A DNA stretch of 64,000 nucleotides from an uncultured Bacteroidota bacterium (GTDB lineage Bacteria > Bacteroidota > Bacteroidia > Chitinophagales > Chitinophagaceae), in assembly GCA_937928385.1 (NCBI GenBank), contig CALEZD010000011.1, positions 11,532 through 75,531 on the forward strand. The letters run 5' to 3'. The notes beneath the pieces were generated by a model that worked only from the letters and a program-made list of their open reading frames with translations, did no database searches and had not been told where the DNA came from. The translations under genes were made by a program, and so were the position numbers. This document shows, piece by piece, positions 1-9,696 of the stretch; the stretch's first letter is position 1, and every line of letters starts with the position of its first letter.

Positions 1-1
1 T

Positions 2-3000
2 TCAAACGCTGCCTCGCTTACAGTACATACAACATTGACGCTGACTATGCAGCCTGTTGCCAATCAGACGATATGCAGTGGCGGCAATGCCTCCATGACA
101 ACTGCTGCTACAGGCACAGGTGTTACTTATCAATGGTACAGGTATAACGGTACTACGTATGACGCTTTAACAAATAGCGGTGTTTATTCAGGCGCAACTT
201 CAGCTACATTAACAATAACAGGCATTACTAACGCGGGTACTTCCGCTGTCGTTGAAGACTATTATTGTTCAATAACAGGTACTTGCGGAAGCGCCAGTAC
301 GCAACATTCTTATCTTACTATAAATGCTTTACCGTCGGTACTGACAAACCCGATGAATGTAACTGTATGTGAGGGATATGGAGCTTCATTTGAAATAACA
401 GCCGGTGGTACAGGGATAACTTATCAGTGGCAAGTGTCATACAATAATGGTATGTCGTGGGCCAACCTGGTAAACAATGCCACCTTTACACATGTTACCG
501 AGTCGGAAATGCAGATAGTTGCTACAGATTTAGGTATGCAACAGGCTATGTTCCGCTGTGTGGTGAGTGGCACATGCACACCTCCGGCAGTATCAGCAAG
601 CGGCAGGCTTACGGTTGATCCCACACAAAAATTTGTTACGCACCCTACGCACGCAACAGCATGCCCCGGCAGCAACAGGCAATTTGCTGTAACAGCTACA
701 GGCTTGAACCTGGCCTACCAATGGCAGGAGAATGACGGTAATGGTTGGGTGAACCTGGCAAATGGTGGTGTGTATTCCGGTGTTAATACCAATATACTGT
801 TGTTGACCGGTGTAACTCCTGCAATGGATATCCTTGAATACCGTTGTATATTGACAGGCAAATGCCCGGGTAGTGTTGCTTCCAATCCTGCATCACTAAC
901 TGTACCGGTTACCACAGCTATCACTCAACAGCCAATTAGTAATCAAACAATATGTAGTGGCGGCAATGCAAGCTTTACCACCGCAGCCGTAGGCACAGGC
1001 CTTACATACCAGTGGTACAGATACAACGGTGTCACATACGATGCTATCGTGAACAACGCGGTATATTCCGGTGCTACATCAGCTATGCTGACTATTACCG
1101 GCATTACTAATAATGGCCCTTCTGCACAGGTACAGGATTATTATTGTGCTATCTCAGGCCAGTGCGGTAGTGCCAGTACCCAACACTCATATCTTACTGT
1201 CAACGCTTTACCGGCTGTTACAGTGCAGCCTGTAAATGATATAACTTGTGTAAACTTTTCTGCTTCATTTAAGATTACGGCAACCGGTACGGCACTTACG
1301 TATCAATGGCAATCTTCCAGTAACAACGGAGTGAGCTGGACAAACCTGGCTAATGATGCTACTTTCAGCGGGGTTACAACTTCTGAATTATTAATTGATC
1401 CTACCACCACTGCTATGAATAATTATCAATTCAGGTGCAGGGTGTCAGGTGTTTGCGCTCCAATGGCCACTTCTGCTCCTGCTACATTAACGATCGATAC
1501 AAATCCCGCTATAACCATGCACCCTGCCAATACAAGTGTTTGTGCCGGTGCTAACACATCTTTCAGTGTTGGTGCTACAGGCACAGACCTTACCTATCAG
1601 TGGCAGGTAAATAGCGGAATGGGGTGGACTAATATCGCTAATGGTGGTATTTACAGCAATGCAACAACTGCTACGCTTAACCTTACAGGGCCTGCTACCA
1701 TGCATAATAATAATCAATATCGTGTGGTAGTGAGCGGGAAATGTATACCGCTTGTTGTATCTAACCACGCGTCTTTAACTATTCATACGGCCCCGTCAAT
1801 AACCATGCACCCTTCGAGTGTAGCTGTATGTCCCGGTGGTAATACTTCATTTACCGTTACTGCCACAGGTACTGCGTTAGCTTACCAATGGGAAGCAAAT
1901 AGTGGCTTAGGTTGGAATAACCTGGCTGACGGTGGTGTTTATTCAGGTACAAATTCCGCTACATTAAATGTTACAGGTGCAGGTATGACTGAGAATGGCA
2001 CGATGTACCGTTGTACTATCAGCGGCTTGTGTACACCGCCGGTGACCTCAAATACAGCAACACTGACACTGAATATTGTTCCGTCAATTGTTACTCACCC
2101 CGTCAACAGTACAATATGCCTCAATGGTAATACTTCTTTTACTGTAGCAGCCGCCGGTACAGGACTTACCTATCAGTGGCAGGTGTCTTCTGATGGTATA
2201 GCATGGTCACCGGTTATTAACAGCGGTGCACATTCAGGCGCTACCACCAGTACATTGAATATCACATCGGCAGGTCTGCCCATGACAGGCAACAAATACC
2301 GTTGTGTCGTTTCAGGTACATGTACACCACATGTAGTGACGAATGTAGTAACACTTACTGTTAACATACCGACGGCTATCAACGGCCAGCCGTCGGGTGT
2401 TGTTGTTTGTCCTTCTGCCAATGTATTGTTTGCAGTATCCGCTACCGGCTCAGGTGTTACCTACCAGTGGCAGGAAAATACAGGCAGCACATGGGTTGAT
2501 ATAACCAACGGTGGTATGTATAGTGGTGCAACCACAAATAAATTGGCACTGTCAAGTGTGCAAACAATGCACAATGGCTACCAATACAGGTGCGTGGTAA
2601 GCGGCTTATGCGCGCCATCCCCGGTTACTTCTTCTGCGGTTACGCTTACCGTTAATACGATTACAGTTATTACTGCACAACCCGACTCTATGCTGACTTT
2701 ATGCAGTGGTGGAGATACTTCCTTTACTGTTGTAGCAACAGGTGCAAATCTGTCATATCAATGGTATAGGTATAATGGTACTACATACGTGCCGCTTACT
2801 AATAGTGGGTTCTATTCGGGCACTACAACAGCTTCTTTGCATATTGATAATATTACCAATACAGGTGCGGTTGCCCAAACACACTTATACTATTGTTCCA
2901 TTACAGGTGCGTGTGGCTCAGCAAGTACAATACAGTCGAAGTTGATAGTGAACGCGTTGCCTATGGTTACAACTAACCCTGTGCATGATACTACCTGCGC

Positions 3001-4603
3001 TACTTTCGGAGCTTCATTCAAGATTAATGCTACCGGTACCGGAATTAGTTATCAATGGCAAGTGTCTTATAACCAGGGTAATTCGTGGATAAACCTGGTG
3101 AATGATACTGTGTTCAAACGTGTAACTGAAAATGAGATGGAAATAGTGTCTGCAGCAGACAGCCTGGATAGCACCATGTACCGCTGTGTAGTAACCGGTG
3201 CCTGCACTCCGATGGCTACATCCGCAGCTGCGATGTTAACGGTCAATCCACAGTTGATGCCGGCAGTGACTATACAGCCGGACAACAACAATATCTGTGC
3301 CGGTACGCTGATAACATTTACTGCAACGCCTGTTAACGGTGGCACATCGCCTTCATATCAATGGAAGGTGAACGGTGTGAATGCCGGAAGCAACAGTTCT
3401 GTTTTTGTAAGTACAACACTCAATAATAATGATGTGGTTACCTGTGTGCTGACATCGAATGCAACATGTGCACAGCCACAAACCGTAGTTAGTAATGGTG
3501 TAACAATGTATGTGACTGCGTACCAGTTACCTGTTGCAACGGTTACGTCATCATCAGGCAATGCAGCCTGCTCGGGTGTGCCTGTTACATTCAGTGTAGC
3601 AACACAATTCGGAGGTGCAATGCCGTCGTACCAATGGCAGGTAAATGGTGTGAATGTAGGAACAGATACTACAGTGTATGTAACAGATAGCTTACAAGAC
3701 ACTGACGTAGTAAGGTGTATCCTTACCAGCAGCTTTATGTGTCCGTCTCAGCAGATAGTAAGCAGCAATAATATTCAAATGAATATTACGCAAACAACAC
3801 CTGCCACTATCACAATAAGCACTGTACAGGATACTACAACCTGCCTGGGTGCTACCGTTAAATTGTCTGCTTATTATAACAACAGCGGTTTGAACCCACA
3901 ATTCCAGTGGATAAAGAATGGTTATAATATACCGGGCGAAACGCAGAATACATTTACATCAACTACTATATATGACAACGATGTCATCCAGTGCCGTTTT
4001 ATCAGCAGCGCGCAGTGTGTGTTCCCCGTAGTGAGTGACTCTCTCAGGTTTACGGTAGACAACCCGTTGACACCACAGGTGAAAGTGAACATGTCGTACA
4101 ACGGTGGAGATAGCTACACATTTATGGCTACGCCTATCAATGGTGGTACCAATCCGACTTATGAGTGGTTTGTAAATAGCTCTAAAGTGGCGGGTACAGT
4201 GGGTAATACATATACTACCAGTCTGCTGAAGAAAACAGATGATGTGTATGTGGTGATGACCAGCAATTACCCATGCGTTACTACGGCTAAAGCAACCAGC
4301 AGGATAATTAACCTCAATGTTGGAGAACAAACGTCTAAACTGAGTGACCTGAAATTATTCCCGAACCCCAACAATGGTAAGTTCACAATTACAGGCAGTT
4401 ATGATGTGGTTGGTGAGACAACTGCAAATATTACCATCACTAATGCAGTGGGACAGGTTATTTACAAATCTGCCGCCAACATAGCAGGTGGAAAATTGAA
4501 CCATACCATTAACATGGCAAGCTCTCCTGCTTCAGGCTTATATATTATGCGTCTGGAAATAGATGGCAAACATGACGTGTTGAGATTCCAAATAATTGAA
4601 TAA
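2..4603 (+). CDS. Giant secreted Ig-like repeat protein, T9SS sorted (5' partial)
   Basis: The reading frame is open from base 2 with the same repeat pattern as the rest, so the true start and signal peptide lie upstream of the window; the first ATG or TTG here is not a start. About fifteen Ig-like repeats of roughly 95 residues follow, each with a core like TYQW, a later YRC or YYC and a GxC cysteine. The last ~85 residues begin LFPNPNNGKF and form a T9SS type A sorting domain, predicting outer-membrane secretion and surface anchoring or release. Three repeats share the variant YQWYRYNG. Function is unknown; adhesion is typical of such proteins but is inference. Confidence 0.9.
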   Translation, partial: SNAASLTVHTTLTLTMQPVANQTICSGGNASMTTAATGTGVTYQWYRYNGTTYDALTNSGVYSGATSATLTITGITNAGTSAVVEDYYCSITGTCGSASTQHSYLTINALPSVLTNPMNVTVCEGYGASFEITAGGTGITYQWQVSYNNGMSWANLVNNATFTHVTESEMQIVATDLGMQQAMFRCVVSGTCTPPAVSASGRLTVDPTQKFVTHPTHATACPGSNRQFAVTATGLNLAYQWQENDGNGWVNLANGGVYSGVNTNILLLTGVTPAMDILEYRCILTGKCPGSVASNPASLTVPVTTAITQQPISNQTICSGGNASFTTAAVGTGLTYQWYRYNGVTYDAIVNNAVYSGATSAMLTITGITNNGPSAQVQDYYCAISGQCGSASTQHSYLTVNALPAVTVQPVNDITCVNFSASFKITATGTALTYQWQSSSNNGVSWTNLANDATFSGVTTSELLIDPTTTAMNNYQFRCRVSGVCAPMATSAPATLTIDTNPAITMHPANTSVCAGANTSFSVGATGTDLTYQWQVNSGMGWTNIANGGIYSNATTATLNLTGPATMHNNNQYRVVVSGKCIPLVVSNHASLTIHTAPSITMHPSSVAVCPGGNTSFTVTATGTALAYQWEANSGLGWNNLADGGVYSGTNSATLNVTGAGMTENGTMYRCTISGLCTPPVTSNTATLTLNIVPSIVTHPVNSTICLNGNTSFTVAAAGTGLTYQWQVSSDGIAWSPVINSGAHSGATTSTLNITSAGLPMTGNKYRCVVSGTCTPHVVTNVVTLTVNIPTAINGQPSGVVVCPSANVLFAVSATGSGVTYQWQENTGSTWVDITNGGMYSGATTNKLALSSVQTMHNGYQYRCVVSGLCAPSPVTSSAVTLTVNTITVITAQPDSMLTLCSGGDTSFTVVATGANLSYQWYRYNGTTYVPLTNSGFYSGTTTASLHIDNITNTGAVAQTHLYYCSITGACGSASTIQSKLIVNALPMVTTNPVHDTTCATFGASFKINATGTGISYQWQVSYNQGNSWINLVNDTVFKRVTENEMEIVSAADSLDSTMYRCVVTGACTPMATSAAAMLTVNPQLMPAVTIQPDNNNICAGTLITFTATPVNGGTSPSYQWKVNGVNAGSNSSVFVSTTLNNNDVVTCVLTSNATCAQPQTVVSNGVTMYVTAYQLPVATVTSSSGNAACSGVPVTFSVATQFGGAMPSYQWQVNGVNVGTDTTVYVTDSLQDTDVVRCILTSSFMCPSQQIVSSNNIQMNITQTTPATITISTVQDTTTCLGATVKLSAYYNNSGLNPQFQWIKNGYNIPGETQNTFTSTTIYDNDVIQCRFISSAQCVFPVVSDSLRFTVDNPLTPQVKVNMSYNGGDSYTFMATPINGGTNPTYEWFVNSSKVAGTVGNTYTTSLLKKTDDVYVVMTSNYPCVTTAKATSRIINLNVGEQTSKLSDLKLFPNPNNGKFTITGSYDVVGETTANITITNAVGQVIYKSAANIAGGKLNHTINMASSPASGLYIMRLEIDGKHDVLRFQIIE

Positions 4604-4622
4604 CAACATAATATAAAGATTA

Positions 4623-4654
4623 AAAGCCCCCGCACACTTGCGGGGGCTTTTTTA
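4623..4654 (+). terminator. Rho-independent terminator
   Basis: A perfect 11-bp stem (AAAGCCCCCGC with GCGGGGGCTTT) and a 6-nt loop are followed by a T run, 19 bases after the stop of the Ig-repeat gene. Confidence 0.92.
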
Positions 4655-4717
4655 TATGATTTTAAAGGCAATGTGTGGGTTAATTATATTAACTTACAGT
4701 AGAAAAACAGGTGAACA

Positions 4718-7700
4718 TTGCCCTTAACAACCCGCTGTATATTAATTATAGTATTACTCTTCTGTTGCAATACGCAATTGCAGGCAAGGGAGCAGGGCTT
4801 ACTATCCTTTGTCGCTAATAAGGGGCAATGGACAAAGCAGGCGCTTTATAAAGCGGATGTACAGGATGGTGAGGTGTATTTTTTGAGGGACAGGTTCAGG
4901 TACAATTTTTACAATCCGGCAGACATAGCACATCTGCACGACCGACCACACGATGAACAACAATATATCTCCGGCCATGCGTACGATGTGGTATTTACCG
5001 GTAGTAAAGCGCAGTTTATTGCAGGTGAGGATCGTCGAAAACAGTATTATAATTACTTTATAGGAAACGATAGTGCTAAGTGGGCAACGGGTGTGCCCGC
5101 ATTTCAACAAGTAAACTATGAACATCTGTATCCTGCTATAGATATGCAGGTGTATAGTAGTGGCACAGCTTTAAAGTACGATTTGCTGGTGCATCCGGGT
5201 GGAAACGTACGGGACATACAGATGCAGTTCGATGGTGTGAACCCCGTAGTTAATGAAAATGGGGACCTCATTATACATACGTCAGTAAACACTATTGTAG
5301 AACTGGCACCCTACGCATACCAGGTGATAGATGGAAAAGAAACAGCCGTGCCTTGCCGGTACAATATCCACAACAATAAACTGAGCTTTGACTTCCCTGC
5401 CGGATATAATAATCAATACGTACTTGTTATAGACCCCGTACTGAAGTTTGCTACTTATACAGGGTCTACGGGGCAAATGAATGGTTATTGTATAACGTTT
5501 GACCAACAGGGTAGTTTTTATGCAGCTGTTGAGGCATGGGCTACTGGATTCCCAACAACTGTAGGTGCTTATCAGCAGGCATATGTATTCAAAGATATAG
5601 CCATTAATAAATACGATTCTACAGGAAGTAAATTGATTTATTCAACATATTGTGGTGGTAGTTTTCAAGAGAATCCAACTAACATGATTGTTAATAAATA
5701 CAATGAATTAATTATCACAGGCCGCACATACTCCGCAGACTATCCGGTTACATCAAGTGCTGTAGGTAAGTCATATGGTGGTAGTAGTGATATTTTCGTA
5801 ACCGTTTTTAATGCGACTGGTACAAAATTGTTAGGATCAACATTTATGGGTGGTGCCGATATAGATGGACGTTCTTCTTTTGCATTCCAAACACAGGATG
5901 GTGATAAAAGCGGATTGACTGTTGATGACAATGGGAACATATACATTGCCACCAGTACAAAATCAAAAGATTTTCCGGTGACAAATAACCCCTATCAGAA
6001 AAATCCCGGTTCATCTTACGATGGTTGTGTGTTTAAGCTAAATCGAAACTGCAGCTCATTATTATTCAGTACTTTCCTGGGTGGAGATCATATGGATTGC
6101 ATATATGATTGTAAGTTGACTCGCAGTGGCAATATTGTGGTTTGCGGAATGTCAATCAGCAGCTATTTCCCGTTAACAACAAATGCATATTCTGATTCAG
6201 GCAAGGCATTTGTTAGCATTTTAAGTAATAACGGAGCGTTCCTGATTTCCTCTACTAAGCTGGGATTACATTCTGCAAGTGCCTTGAAAATTAGTCTCGA
6301 TGACAATGACAACATTTTTGTTTGTGGTCACAACGATTCGGATTTTGTTGTGAGTCCTATTACGTATGCTCATTCTAAGGGCAAAGTATTTATTGCAAAA
6401 ATGTCACCTGGTTTAGATACCATGTTATTGTCAACAAAGCTGATTGATGTGCCGGCACCTGGCATAACCGGTTTTGTTAATGTGTGTGGGGATTTAGTTG
6501 TTAGCTTGTACATCAACCAAACAAATAGCAACTTGCCGGTTTCAAATGCCTCATACCAGTCAACCCCTGGGATGTACTATTTCTTTCACCTGTCTGCGGC
6601 TATGGACAGTCTTTTATATTCTACTTACTTTGGAGTTAACGACCCGGCCTGTCACTCACATGGAACTGCAAATGTTATAGATACTAACGGTGTTATCTGG
6701 GCCTCGTCATGCATAAGCATGGTGAAGGATTCTTTACTTGGCACTACTGGTAGTTATTGCTCTAAGAGTTTAAGCACATCTTCAACTAGCGATTTCCTCA
6801 GTGCAAAATTTGATATGGAGGTTTTGCCTGCAAAGCCAATAGCCAAAGCGTCTATACCTGATACGGTTTGCGCTAAATCTGATGTGTATTTTAATAACAG
6901 GTCGCAAAACGCATACAGCTATATATGGTATTTTGGGGATGGTGATACCAGCCATGCTAAAAACCCTGTGCACAGTTATGATACCCCGGGCTATTATCAG
7001 TTAAAATTAGAGGCGTATAATCCGTATTCGTGCAGAGCGGTGGATAGTTTGGTGAAGACTGTATTTGTTGATACCAATGAAATATTCAGCACGTTCTCGT
7101 CAGTAGATACCGCCTGTATAGGTAAAACTGTCCATTTCTATAATACATCCAGGAACGGAATATCCACCCTATGGGATTTTGGTGATGGTGTTACCACAAA
7201 TGCTTATCATAGCCAGCATGCATATACTGCAGCCGGTACATATACGGTCAGGCTTATTTCGTACAACCCTGATTTTTGTAATAAAACAGATACTGCTGTA
7301 AAGATATTGATAATAGATACTAGCGGGCCGGGTGCTGATTTTTCAATAAGCGCACCTGTGTCTTGTGCCGACAAGCCGGTACAGTTTACCAACCATACAC
7401 CCCGCGGTGTTAGCTATAGCTGGAATTTTGGGGACGGTTCTACAGCCAACACAGTCAACCCCGTGTACAGCTATACTACAGGGGGGCAACATATTATACG
7501 ACTGGTGGCCACCAACAATAATCTTTGTAAGCCAAGCGATACGGCCTATCAGTATATTGATATTTTGCCTCCGTTGCAGTTCGATTTGGCTGACAGTTTT
7601 ATATGCGGTGGCAAAGAACCTGTGGAATGGGGCATCAGGCTCATACATGTTAACAGCAATCCCACCTATAAGTGGGAACCGGCAAATGCGGTTATTTCAG

Positions 7701-8581
7701 GTGCGGGTCAACCCGTGGCCATTGTAGACCCCCGCATCAGCACAAAATATTACGTAACCGTAACGGATTCTATACATGGTATGTGCAGCCACCAACGCAG
7801 TGATACAGCTGTTCTTACAATTGTCGATTATCCTGCAGACGTACTCGCTACCAGCAATAGCCCTGTATGCGAAGGTGATGCATTGTTTTTAAAAGGGACT
7901 ACATCTTCAAACATCCAGTTGCTGAAATATTCTTGGAACGGGCCAGATAGTTATACTGCGTCAGGACAAAATGCGGGTAGGGAATCACTGAAGGTAAACC
8001 AGGGTGGTAAATACAGGGTGGCTATCAGTAACCAGGGCTGTATTACTTATGCTGAAACAAACGTAATAGTAAAACCAAAACCTAAAGTAGAAGCAGGTAG
8101 CAATAGTCCTGTATGGACAGGCGGTGAGTTGAAGTTGAAATTTACAACAGATAAGCCACTTGATTCATTTTTCTGGACGGGCCCGCTGGGGTTCTCTTCA
8201 ACAGAGCAATACCCTGTGCTTAAACCGGTATCGACAGAAATGGAGGGTAGTTATGCCGTTAGGGCATGGTACGATGGTTGTTTGGCTGGCGACATTACCA
8301 TTGTAAAAGTGTCAGAAGTAGATAGCCAGTATTTACGTATTTACCCTAACCCCAATAACGGTGAGTTTTACATCGAAGGGAAAGGTTATCACGAGCAGGA
8401 AATAAAAATGCTTATTGTCAACTCAATTGGCCAGAGGCTCTACCGGGCAAATGTGAATACGGAAAAGAAGCATTTTAAACACAAAATAGTACTGCCTGCC
8501 CTTTCGGGGGGCGTTTACCTGGTATGGGTATTAATGGATGGCGAATATCAAGGGTTACCCTTTACGCTCCTCGGCGACTAA
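4718..8581 (+). CDS. Large secreted beta-propeller/PKD protein with T9SS sorting domain
   Basis: A 1287-residue protein with a signal peptide ending near LQARE. An N-terminal domain starting FVANKGQW matches the domain (DUF7948-type) that precedes SBBP-like propeller repeats in Bacteroidota proteins. The middle holds repeats with G(N/D)IxxxG strands. PKD domains follow around residues 700-960, each with FGDG (YFGDGDTS, DFGDGVTT, NFGDGSTA). The last ~80 residues (IYPNPNNGEF) are a T9SS type A sorting domain. The start must be TTG: an in-frame TGA lies 6 bases upstream and the signal peptide begins immediately after. The 3' end overlaps the convergent minus-strand gene by 27 bases. Substrate unknown. 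Confidence 0.88.
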   Translation: MPLTTRCILIIVLLFCCNTQLQAREQGLLSFVANKGQWTKQALYKADVQDGEVYFLRDRFRYNFYNPADIAHLHDRPHDEQQYISGHAYDVVFTGSKAQFIAGEDRRKQYYNYFIGNDSAKWATGVPAFQQVNYEHLYPAIDMQVYSSGTALKYDLLVHPGGNVRDIQMQFDGVNPVVNENGDLIIHTSVNTIVELAPYAYQVIDGKETAVPCRYNIHNNKLSFDFPAGYNNQYVLVIDPVLKFATYTGSTGQMNGYCITFDQQGSFYAAVEAWATGFPTTVGAYQQAYVFKDIAINKYDSTGSKLIYSTYCGGSFQENPTNMIVNKYNELIITGRTYSADYPVTSSAVGKSYGGSSDIFVTVFNATGTKLLGSTFMGGADIDGRSSFAFQTQDGDKSGLTVDDNGNIYIATSTKSKDFPVTNNPYQKNPGSSYDGCVFKLNRNCSSLLFSTFLGGDHMDCIYDCKLTRSGNIVVCGMSISSYFPLTTNAYSDSGKAFVSILSNNGAFLISSTKLGLHSASALKISLDDNDNIFVCGHNDSDFVVSPITYAHSKGKVFIAKMSPGLDTMLLSTKLIDVPAPGITGFVNVCGDLVVSLYINQTNSNLPVSNASYQSTPGMYYFFHLSAAMDSLLYSTYFGVNDPACHSHGTANVIDTNGVIWASSCISMVKDSLLGTTGSYCSKSLSTSSTSDFLSAKFDMEVLPAKPIAKASIPDTVCAKSDVYFNNRSQNAYSYIWYFGDGDTSHAKNPVHSYDTPGYYQLKLEAYNPYSCRAVDSLVKTVFVDTNEIFSTFSSVDTACIGKTVHFYNTSRNGISTLWDFGDGVTTNAYHSQHAYTAAGTYTVRLISYNPDFCNKTDTAVKILIIDTSGPGADFSISAPVSCADKPVQFTNHTPRGVSYSWNFGDGSTANTVNPVYSYTTGGQHIIRLVATNNNLCKPSDTAYQYIDILPPLQFDLADSFICGGKEPVEWGIRLIHVNSNPTYKWEPANAVISGAGQPVAIVDPRISTKYYVTVTDSIHGMCSHQRSDTAVLTIVDYPADVLATSNSPVCEGDALFLKGTTSSNIQLLKYSWNGPDSYTASGQNAGRESLKVNQGGKYRVAISNQGCITYAETNVIVKPKPKVEAGSNSPVWTGGELKLKFTTDKPLDSFFWTGPLGFSSTEQYPVLKPVSTEMEGSYAVRAWYDGCLAGDITIVKVSEVDSQYLRIYPNPNNGEFYIEGKGYHEQEIKMLIVNSIGQRLYRANVNTEKKHFKHKIVLPALSGGVYLVWVLMDGEYQGLPFTLLGD

Positions 8582-8806
8582 CTCATAATCAACGTCATGT
8601 TTCGCCTCTTTGGGCCGCGGTGGGGGTACATAAGCACATACCCCTGACGCACAGCCAAAGTTGAAAATGCCCATGGAGGCAAAGTAGAGCCCAAACAGGA
8701 TAATGAAGTATTGCTGGGTTAATATGGCCTGTCCCGTGATAAATGCGCCCATCGCTATATATAATACCCGCCTGAAGTTCCAACCTTTCAATATCCTGTC
8801 TTTCAT
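8555..8806 (-). CDS. Small two-TM membrane protein of rhodanese operon
   Basis: An 83-residue protein with two hydrophobic segments (about residues 13-30 and 33-50), a short GCASGVC motif with two cysteines after the second, and a charged tail. It is the last gene of a four-gene minus-strand operon, 2 bases after the rhodanese gene. It resembles the small YgaP-type membrane domains that accompany rhodaneses, which suggests a role in sulfur or thiol chemistry at the inner membrane; this is inference. Its end overlaps the convergent secreted-protein gene by 27 bases. Confidence 0.75.
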   Translation of the reverse strand: MKDRILKGWNFRRVLYIAMGAFITGQAILTQQYFIILFGLYFASMGIFNFGCASGVCAYVPPPRPKEAKHDVDYELVAEERKG

Positions 8807-8808
8807 AA

Positions 8809-9123
8809 TTATCTCAGTTTACTTTGCAGGCTGCTCCAGCCGCCGCCATTATATACTTCTTTGTATCCGTTAGACGTCAATATACCCCTTGCGGAAGAAC
8901 TACGCATACCCGAAGCACAACAGGTAATAACCGGTTTGTCTTTTTTTATCTTCTTAAGGTTTGCCTGTAATTCATTAAGCGGTATGTTGATGCTGCCTTT
9001 TACATTGCCACCTGCATATTCCTGGCGTGTACGCACGTCAATTATCTGCGCACCGTTCTTTACCAGCTCCGCATAGTCTGTTGCAGGGCCGCTGCTGAAT
9101 AGTTTCTTGATTAATCCTAACAT
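8809..9123 (-). CDS. Rhodanese-like sulfurtransferase
   Basis: A single-domain rhodanese of 104 residues. It has the IIDVRTRQEYAGGNVKGSINIP signature (residues 27-48) and the active-site loop CCASGMRS, with Cys69 as the expected persulfide-carrying residue. There is no signal peptide but a short hydrophobic start. It lies 2 bases downstream of a second rhodanese and shares its architecture, so the pair arose by duplication or works together. Likely cytoplasmic sulfur transfer; the acceptor is unknown. Confidence 0.92.
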   Translation of the reverse strand: MLGLIKKLFSSGPATDYAELVKNGAQIIDVRTRQEYAGGNVKGSINIPLNELQANLKKIKKDKPVITCCASGMRSSSARGILTSNGYKEVYNGGGWSSLQSKLR

Positions 9124-9125
9124 AA

Positions 9126-9407
9126 TTAATTGTTTTTGTAATAGTTCACCTCTGTCCAGCCGCCGCCGTTATACACGTTCCTGAAACCCTGGCCTTGCAG
9201 CATTTGTGTAGCCATGCTGCTGCGCCCGCCGCTGGCGCAGCACACTACAATATTGCCGTTTATTTTGCCCAGCTCATGCACCCGTGCGGGAAGTTCCTGC
9301 AGTGGAATGTTGATGGAGTCAACTACATTTCCTCCCGCATATTCCTGTGGTGTGCGTACATCCAGTACCACAGTTTCGTTTTGTTTTATGATTTCTTGTA
9401 TACTCAT
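9126..9407 (-). CDS. Rhodanese-like sulfurtransferase
   Basis: A 93-residue rhodanese domain with VVLDVRTPQEYAGGN near the N-terminus and the active loop CCASGGRS (Cys57 predicted catalytic). The ATG overlaps the stop of the upstream YgaP-like gene by 4 bases, showing translational coupling. It shares the DVRTxQEYAGGNVxxSINIPLxEL pattern with the next gene. Substrate not evident. Confidence 0.92.
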   Translation of the reverse strand: MSIQEIIKQNETVVLDVRTPQEYAGGNVVDSINIPLQELPARVHELGKINGNIVVCCASGGRSSMATQMLQGQGFRNVYNGGGWTEVNYYKNN

Positions 9408-9628
9408 AATGTTTGTTTGTTTTGTTTGACTTTATTTTTTGTATTCACTTTAATCAATTTGTATATGGGGCAGTAACCTGTAAAACCTGTTGTTAATAAT
9501 ACTACGGCAGCTACTGCAAGTACAATGCCAACAGTATCATTTATGTTACCCATAACCAGGAATACAGCAATAATCATTGCAATAAATACCCGGATTACGC
9601 GATCTGTAATTCCTATATTAGGTTTCAT
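9404..9628 (-). CDS. YgaP-like (DUF2892-type) small membrane protein
   Basis: About 74 residues beginning MKPNIGITDRVIRVFIA, then a second hydrophobic segment and TGFTGYCPIYKLIKV. The GxCPxY motif is typical of the DUF2892/YgaP transmembrane domain that sits beside rhodaneses. I chose the ATG at 9628 because the upstream alternative would run into the promoter -7 element. First gene of the rhodanese operon. Confidence 0.85.
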   Translation of the reverse strand: MKPNIGITDRVIRVFIAMIIAVFLVMGNINDTVGIVLAVAAVVLLTTGFTGYCPIYKLIKVNTKNKVKQNKQTL

Positions 9629-9652
9629 GTACCTTACATTGATAAGCAGGTA

Positions 9653-9696
9653 CAAAAGTAGAGAAGAGTAGGTGGGCAGATAGTAACTTAGGTTAC
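9653..9696 (-). promoter_or_regulatory. Promoter and Crp/Fnr-type palindrome of the rhodanese operon
   Basis: On the minus strand a TACTTTTG element (9660-9653) fits the Bacteroidota TAnnTTTG -7 consensus. Upstream is a perfect palindrome GTAAC-N4-GTTAC (9683-9696). Its centre would lie about 41 bases before the transcription start, the usual class II activator position of Crp/Fnr proteins. The palindrome overlaps the stop codon of the adjacent Crp/Fnr gene, making that protein the obvious candidate regulator. Binding is inferred. Confidence 0.7.

Noticed and set aside
1487..1768. Minus-strand frames inside the Ig-repeat gene
   Set aside because: They follow the repeat period of the plus-strand gene and are reverse shadows.
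4690..4694. TTAAC before the PKD protein as another response-regulator box
   Set aside because: Only one clear TTAAC is present, with a TTAAT at wrong spacing and no -7 element at the matching distance.
7365..7727. Possible 120-residue gene inside the PKD protein
   Set aside because: It overlaps strong PKD coding sequence in another frame and has no start context or known motif.
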